DNA of 64,000 bases from positions 45,209,241 through 45,273,240 of the forward strand of contig OX246746.1 in the NCBI GenBank assembly GCA_945910005.1. Reading direction: 5' to 3'. This DNA is from Isoperla grammatica. Lineage: Eukaryota > Arthropoda > Insecta > Plecoptera > Perlodidae. Positions 57,687 through 64,000 of this stretch are shown in pieces; positions within the stretch are counted from its first letter, which is position 1; every line of letters begins with the position of its first letter. The notes under the pieces were generated by a model. That model was given only the letters and a program-made list of their open reading frames with translations, did not search any database and had not been told where the DNA came from. The position numbers and the translations under genes are program-made.

Positions 57687-60600
57687 GGCTGATTTCAGTC
57701 TATCTACCACCAACTTCCAGTTTTAAGAGGAATCTTGCATACGGCTAGGATTCCTAAGGGTTTCAACCAAAGTTGACAAATCGTTGTTTTAGAGCGTTTC
57801 AGGCTCCAATAAGCACAATTTGTCCATTTCGTCACATTTCGATAACTTCTTTCGAAGTTACACCCTCCGTTGAAAAATAAGATATTTAGTTTGCATTCTT
57901 CAAGAGTATTATGAAAATGCATAAATTGAGTTTTTTCGTCGTTTTTGGTTAAAATATGCATAAAATATAGAAATTGGCTGATTTCAGTCCATCTACCACA
58001 AACTGCCAGTTATAAGAGGAATCTTGCATACGGCTGGGATTCCTAAGAGTCTTAACCAAAGTCGACAAATCGTTGTTTTACAGCGTTTCAGGCTCAAATA
58101 AGCAAAATTTGTCCATTTCGTCACATTTCGATAACTACTTAAGAAGTTACACCAACCGTTGAAAAATAATAATGTTAGTGTGCATTTTGAAAGAGTATTA
58201 TGAAAATGCATAAATTGAGTTTTTTGGTCGTTTTAGGTTAAAATATGCATAAAATATAGAAATTGGCTGATTTCAGTCTATCTACCACAAACTTCGAGTT
58301 TTAAGAGGAATCTTGCATACAGCTGGGATTCCTAAGTGTTTCAACCAAAGTTGACAATTCGTTGTTTTAGAGCGTTTCAGGCTCCAATAAGCACAATTTG
58401 TCCATTTCGTTACATTTCGATAACTTCTTTGGAAGTTACACCCTCCGTTGAAAAATAAGAATTATAGGTTGCATTATTCAAGAGTATTATGAAAATGCAT
58501 AAATTGAGTTTTATGGTCGTTTTTGGTTAAAATATGAATAAAATATAGAAATTGGCTGATTTTAGTCTATCTACCACAAACTTCCAGTTTTAAGAGGAAT
58601 CATGCATACGGCTGGGATTCCTAAGGGTTTCAACTAAATTGCACAAATCGTTGTTTTAGAGCGTTTCAGGCTCTAATAAGCACAATTTGTCCATTTCGTC
58701 ACATTTCGATAACTTCTATAGAAGTTACACCCTCCGTTGAAAAATAAGAATTATAGTTTTTATTCTTCAAGAGTATTATGAAAATGCATAAATTGAGTTT
58801 TTTGGTCGTTTTTGGTAAAAATATGCATAAAATATAGAAATTAACTGATTTCAGTCTATCTACCACAAACTTCCAGTTTTAAGAGGAATCTTGCATACAG
58901 CTGGGATTCCTAAGTGTTTCAACCAAAAATAACAAATCGTTGTTTTAGAGCGTTTCAGGCTACAATAAACACAATATGTCCATTTCGTCACTTTTCGATA
59001 ACTTCTATAGAAGTTACACCCTCCGCTGAAAAATTAGAATTATAGTTTTTATTCTTCAAGAGTATTATGAAAATGCATAAATAGAGGTTTTTGGTCGTTA
59101 TTGGTTAAAATATACATAAATTATAGAAATTGGCTGATTTCAGTCTATCTACCACCAACTTCCAGTTTTAAGAGGAATCTTGCATACGGCTGGGATTCCT
59201 AAGGGTTTCAACCAAAGTTGACAAATCGTTGTTTTAGAGCGTTTCAGGCTCCAATAAGCACAATTTGTCCATTTCGTCACATTTCGATAACTTCTTTCGA
59301 AGTTACACCCTCCGTTGAAAAACAAGAAATATTGTTTGCATTCTTCAAGAGTATTATGAAAATGCATAAATTGAGTTTTTTCGTCGTTTTTGGTTAAAAT
59401 ATGCATAAAATATAGAAATTGGCTGATTTCAGTCTATCTGCCACAAACTTCCAGTTTTAAGAGGAATCTTGCATACGGCTGGGATTCCTAAGGGTTTTAA
59501 CCAAAGTTGACAAATCGTTGTTTTACAGCGTTTCAGGCTCCAATAAGCACAATTTGTCCATTTCGTCACATTTCGATAACTACTTCAGAAGTTTCACCAA
59601 CCGTTGAAAAATAATAATGTTAGTGTGCATTCTGAAAGAGTATTATGAAAATGCATAAATTGATTTTTTTGGTCGTTTTTGGTTAAAATATGCATAAAAT
59701 ATAGAAATTGGCTGATTTCAGTCTATCTACCACAAACTTCGAGTTTTAAGAGGAATCTTGCATACAGCTGGGATTCCTAAGTGTTTCAACCAAAGTTGAC
59801 AAATCGTTGTTTTAGAGCGTTTCAGGCTCCAATAAGCACAATTTGTCCATTTCGTTACATTTCGATAACTTCTTTAGAAGTTACACCCTCCGTTGAAAAA
59901 TAAGAATTATAGGTTGCATTATTCAAGAGTATTATGAAAATGCATAAATAGAGGTTTTTGGTCGTTTTTGGTTAAAATATACATAAATGATAGAAATTGG
60001 CTGATTTCAGTCTATCTACCACAAACTTCCAGTTTTTAGAGGAATCTTGCATACGGCTGGGATTCATAAGGGTTTCAACCAAATTGCACAAATCGTTGTT
60101 TTAGAGCGTTTCAGGCTCCAATAAGCACAATTTGTCCATTTCGTTACATTTCGATAACGTCTTTAGAAGTTACACCCTCCGTTGAAAAATAAGAATTATA
60201 GGTGGCATTCTTCAAGAGTATTATGAAAATGCATAAATTGATTTTTTTGGTCGTTTTTGGTTAAAATATAGAAATTGGCTTATTTCAGTCTATCTACCAC
60301 AAACTTCCAGTTTTAAGAGGAATCTTGCATACGGCTGGGATTCCTAAGGGTTTCAACCAAAGTTGACAAATCGTTGTTTTAGAGCGTTTCAGGCTCCAAT
60401 AAGCACAATTTGTCCATTTCGTCACATTTCGATAACTACTTTAGAAGTTACGCCATCCGTTGAAAAATAAGAATTATAGTTTTTATTCTTCAAAAGTATT
60501 ATGAAAATGCATAAATAGAGGTTTTTAAACGTTTTTGGTTAAAATATACATATATTTTAGAAATTGGCTGATTTCAGTCTATCTACCACAAACTTCCAGT

Positions 60601-62575
60601 TTAAAGAGGAATCTTGCATACGGCTGGGATTCCTAAGAATTTCAAACAAAGTTGACAAATCGTAGTTTTAGAGCGTTTCAGGCTCCAATAAGCACAGTTT
60701 GTCCATTTCGTCACATTACGATAACTTCTTTCGAAGTTACACCCTCCGTTGAAAAATAAGAAATAAAGTTTGCATTCTTCAAGAGTATTATGAAAATGCA
60801 TAAATTGAGTTTTATCGTCGTTTTTGGTAAAATATGCATAAAATATAGAAATTGGCTGATTTCAGTCTATCTACCACAAACTTCCAGTTTTAAGAGGAAT
60901 CTTGCATACGGCTGGGATTCCTAAGGGTTTCAACCAAATTGCACAAATCGTTGTTTTAGAGCGTTTCAGGCTCCAATAAGCACAATTTGTCCATTTCGTT
61001 ACATTGCGATAACTTCTTTAGAAGTTACACCGTCCGTTGAATAATAAGAATTATAGGTTGCATTCTTCAAGAGTATTATGAAAATGCATAAATTGAGTTT
61101 TTTGGTCGTTTTTGGTTAAAATATGCATAAAATATAGAAATTGGCTGATTTCGGTCTATCTACCACAAACTTCGAGTTTTAAGAGGAATCTTGCATACAG
61201 CTGGGATTCCTAAGTGTATCAACGAAAGTTGACAAATCGTTGTTTTAGAGCGATTCAGGCTCCAATAAGCACAATTTGTCGATTTTGTCACATTTCGATA
61301 ACTTCTACAGAAGTTACACCCTCCGTTGAAAAATAAGAATAATAGGTTGCATTCTTCAAGAGTATTATGAAAATGCATAAATTGAGTTTTTTGGTCGTTT
61401 TTGGTAAAAATATGCATAAAATATAGAAATTGGCTGATTTCAGTCTATCTTCCACAAACTTCCAGTTTTAAGAGGAATCTTGCATACGGCTGGGATTCCT
61501 AAGGGTTTCAACCAAAGTTGACAAATCGTTGTTTTACAGCGTTTCAGGCTCCAATAAGCACAACTTGTCCATTTCGTCACATTTCGATATCTACTTTAGA
61601 AGTTACACCAACCGTTGAAAAATAATAATGTTAGTGTGCATTCTGAAAGAGTATTATGAAAATGCTTTAATTGAGTTTTTTGGTCGTTTTTGGTTAAAAT
61701 ATGCATAAAATATAAAAAAAGGCTGATTTCAGTCTATCAACCACAAACTTCGAGTTTTAAGAGGAATCTTGCATACAGCTGGGATTCCTATGTGTTTCAA
61801 CCAAAGTTGACAAATCGTTGTTTTAGAGCGTTTCAGGCTCCAATAAGCACAATTCGTCCATTTCGTTACATTTCGATAACTTCTTTAGAAGTTACACCCT
61901 CCGTTGAAAAATAAGAATTATAGGTTGCATTATTCAAGAGTATTATGAAAATGCATAAATTGAGTTTTATGGTCGTTTTTGGTTAAAATATGAATAAAAT
62001 AAAGAAATTGGCTGATTTTAGTCTATCTACCACAAACTTCCAGTTTTAAGAGGAATCTTGCATACGGCTGGGATTCCTAAGGGTTTCAACAAAATTGCAC
62101 AAATCGTCTTTTTAGAGCGTTTCAGGCTCTAATAAGCACAATTTTTCAATTTCGATAACTTCTATAGAAGTAAAACCCTCCGTTGAAAAATAAGAATTAT
62201 AGGTTGCATTCTTCAAGAGTATTATGAAAATGCATAAATTGAGTTTTTGGTCGTTTTTGGTTAAAATATGCATAAAATATAGAAATTGGCTGATTTCAGT
62301 CTATCTACCACAAATTTCCAGTTTTAAGAGGAATCTTTGATACAGCTGGGATTCCTAAGTGTTTCAACCAAAAATAACAAATCGTTGTTTTAGAGCGTTT
62401 CAGAGTCTAATAAACACAATATATCCTTTTCGTCACATTTCGATAACTTCTATAGAAGTTACACCCTCCGTTGAAAAATAAGAATTATAGTTTTATCCTT
62501 CAAGAGTATTATGAAAATGCATAAATTGAGGTTTTTGGTCGTTTTTGGTTAAAATATGCATAAATTATAGAAATT
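57687..62575 (+). repeat. Satellite block S13: C D E F G H I J K L/M N O P then four diverged monomers (17)
   Basis: Monomer 60280 is an L/M hybrid (ACGCCATCC joined to the AATTATAGTTTTTATTC region of M). After P (about 61148) four monomers resembling I, E, F and B follow with many private substitutions (for example TATCTTCCAC, GCTTTAATTG and a shortened AATTTTTCAATTTCG). Confidence 0.75.
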
Positions 62576-64000
62576 GGCTGATTTCAGTCTATCTACCACC
62601 AACTTCCAGTTTTAAGAGGAATCTTGCATACGGCTGGGATTCCTAAGGGTTTCAACCAAAGTTGACAAATCGTTGTTTTAGAGCGTTTTAGGCTCCAATA
62701 AGCACAATTTGTCCATTTCGTCACATTTCGATAACTACTTTAGAAGTTACGCCATCCGTTGAAAAATAATATTGTTAGTCTGCATTCTGAAAGAGTATTA
62801 TGAAAATGCATAAATTGAGTTTTTTGGTCGTTTTTGGTTAAAATATGCATAAAATATAGAAATTGGCTGATTTCAGTCTATCTACCACAAACTTCGAGTT
62901 TTAAGAGGAATCTTGCATACAGCTGGGATTCCTAAGTGTTTCAACCAAAGTTGACAAATCGTTGTTTTAGAGCGTTTCAGGCTCCAATTAGCACAATTTG
63001 TCCATTTCGTTACATTTCGATAACTTCTTTAGAAGTTACACCCTCCGTTGAAAAATAAGAATTATAGGTTGCATTATTCAAGAGTATTATGAAAATGCAT
63101 AAATTGAGTTTTTGATCGTTTTTGGTAAAATAATGCATAAAATATAGAAATTGGCTGATTTCAGTCTATCTACCACAAACTTCCAGTTTTAAGAGGAATC
63201 TTGCATACAGCTGGGATTCCTAAGTGTTTCAACCAAAAATAACAAATCGTTGTTTTAGAGCGTTTCAGGCTCCAATAAACACAATATGTCCATTTCGTCA
63301 CTTTTCGATAACTTCTATAGAAGTTACACCCTCCGTTGAAAAATAAGAATTATAGTTTTTATTCTTCAAGAGTATTATGAAAATGCATAAATAGAGGTTT
63401 TTGGTCGTTTTTGGTTAAAATATACATAAAATATAGAAATTGGCTGATTTCAGTCTATCTACCACAAACTTCGAGTTTTAAGAGGAATCTTGCATACAGC
63501 TGGGATTCCTAAGTGTTTCAACCAAAGTTGACAAATCGTTGTTTTAGAGCGTTTCAGGCTCCAATTAGCACAATTTGTCCATTTCGTTACATTTCGATAA
63601 CTTCTTTAGAAGTTACACCCTCCGTTGAAAAATAAGAATTATAGGTTGCATTATTCAAGAGTATTATGAAAATGCATAAATTGAGTTTTTGATCGTTTTT
63701 GGTAAAATAATGCATAAAATATAGAAATTGGCTGATTTCAGTCTATCTACCACAAACTTCCAGTTTTTAGAGGAATCTTGCATACGGCTGGGATTCATAA
63801 GGGTTTCAACCAAATTGCACAAATCGTTGTTTTAGAGCGTTTCAGGCTCCAATAAGCACAATTTGTCCATTTCGTTACATTTCGATAACGTCTTTAGAAG
63901 TTACACCCTCCGTTGAAAAATAAGAATTATAGGTGGCATTCTTCAAGAGTATTATGAAAATGCATAAATTGATTTTTTTGGTCGTTTTTGGTTAAAATAT
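62576..64000 (+). repeat. Satellite block S14: C-, E/J-, G-, J- and K-like monomers, open at window edge
   Basis: These monomers do not follow the C D E order. Two of them share the private word TTTTTGATCGTTTTTGG plus the CCAATTAG variant at a 579-bp offset (63107 and 63686), showing a two-monomer duplication. The last K-like monomer shares GGGATTCATAAGG with the K monomer at ~60,000. Confidence 0.7.

Larger units (their letters stand above)
16230..64000 (+). repeat. Satellite DNA array, ~289-bp monomers in higher-order repeats
   Basis: From about 16,230 to the window edge the sequence is an uninterrupted head-to-tail array. The word GGCTGATTT(C/T)AGTC recurs every 287-291 bp (for example 16361, 16648, 16939, 17228, 17517), giving ~165 monomers. 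Near-invariant blocks in each monomer include GAGGAATCTTGCATAC, GGGATTCCTAAG, GTTTTAGAGCGTTTCAGG, CCGTTGAAAAATAA and AGTATTATGAAAATGCAT. Diagnostic variants sort the monomers into about 15 classes (my labels B-P) that recur in fixed order, so the array is a higher-order repeat of about 15 monomers (~4.34 kb). Short frames (mostly 72-85 codons on -, ~62 on +) appear periodically and are judged non-coding. Orientation is arbitrary; + is used because all monomers share it. No transposon interrupts the array. Confidence 0.97.

Noticed and set aside
16956..61417. Periodic minus-strand ORFs of 66-92 codons and plus-strand ORFs of ~62 codons in the satellite
   Set aside because: They follow the monomer period, are closed or shifted in many classes, have no recognisable domain, and variation follows monomer class with no sign of codon constraint. 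Best read as by-products of the repeat.
16230..64000. CRISPR-like array: regular repeats, and GTTTTAGAGC in each monomer as in some CRISPR repeats
   Set aside because: Whole 289-bp units repeat with no unique spacers, the setting is eukaryotic and there are no cas genes. The shared 10-mer is coincidence within a satellite.

Overview
This is eukaryotic, almost certainly metazoan, genomic DNA. It carries spliced coding sequence with GT/AG introns, a THAP zinc-finger exon, a PIF/Harbinger DNA transposon with its Myb/SANT-like partner gene, non-LTR retrotransposon tails, several non-autonomous DNA elements and a very large satellite array. There is no bacterial gene organisation. Abundant palindromic TAGGCC-type repeats and long AAT microsatellites are compatible with a marine invertebrate, but the species cannot be named from the sequence.

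Layout. (1) 1-5.4 kb is a transposon graveyard: the C-terminal end of a non-LTR reverse transcriptase with an AAT-repeat tail, a 590-bp inverted-repeat element, and a ~2.45-kb foldback element with ~600-bp arms whose left arm carries a 126-bp TA-flanked MITE, followed by a second AAT microsatellite. (2) 5.4-8.0 kb is the only stretch with hints of host genes: a THAP-domain exon on + behind a promoter-like GC island, a diverged tandem duplication full of TAGGCC motifs, and an unrecognised candidate exon on -. (3) 8.09-15.45 kb is a decayed PIF/Harbinger element. It has a 5' end with CRE and CCAAT boxes, a four-exon Myb/SANT-like protein gene (233 aa, open across all splice junctions), and, convergent on the minus strand, the last two exons of the DDE transposase, which carry a nonsense codon and a frameshift and lack all upstream exons. 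A LINE tail with poly(A) and a 617-bp TTAA-flanked element have inserted between the two genes. (4) 15.45-16.23 kb is AT-rich unassigned DNA.

(5) From about 16,230 to the window end the sequence is one uninterrupted satellite array of ~165 head-to-tail monomers of ~289 bp. Reading diagnostic variants monomer by monomer, I assign about 15 recurrent monomer classes (labelled B to P; A is an edge variant). They follow a fixed cyclic order C D E F G H I J K L M N O P B, about 4.34 kb, i.e. a higher-order repeat. Copies differ by an extra J K L M N five-monomer block and by deletions, and most changes of phase coincide with a hybrid monomer whose 5' part is one class and 3' part another, as expected from unequal exchange. 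Short ORFs within the monomers look like by-products of the repeat, not genes.

Functionally, the left 16 kb is dominated by mobile-element relics. The Harbinger Myb-like protein and transposase would once have acted together, but only the DNA-binding partner is still open. The right 48 kb is best read as the edge of a long satellite (pericentromeric, centromeric or heterochromatic) domain, whose array boundary falls inside or beside the broken Harbinger copy.
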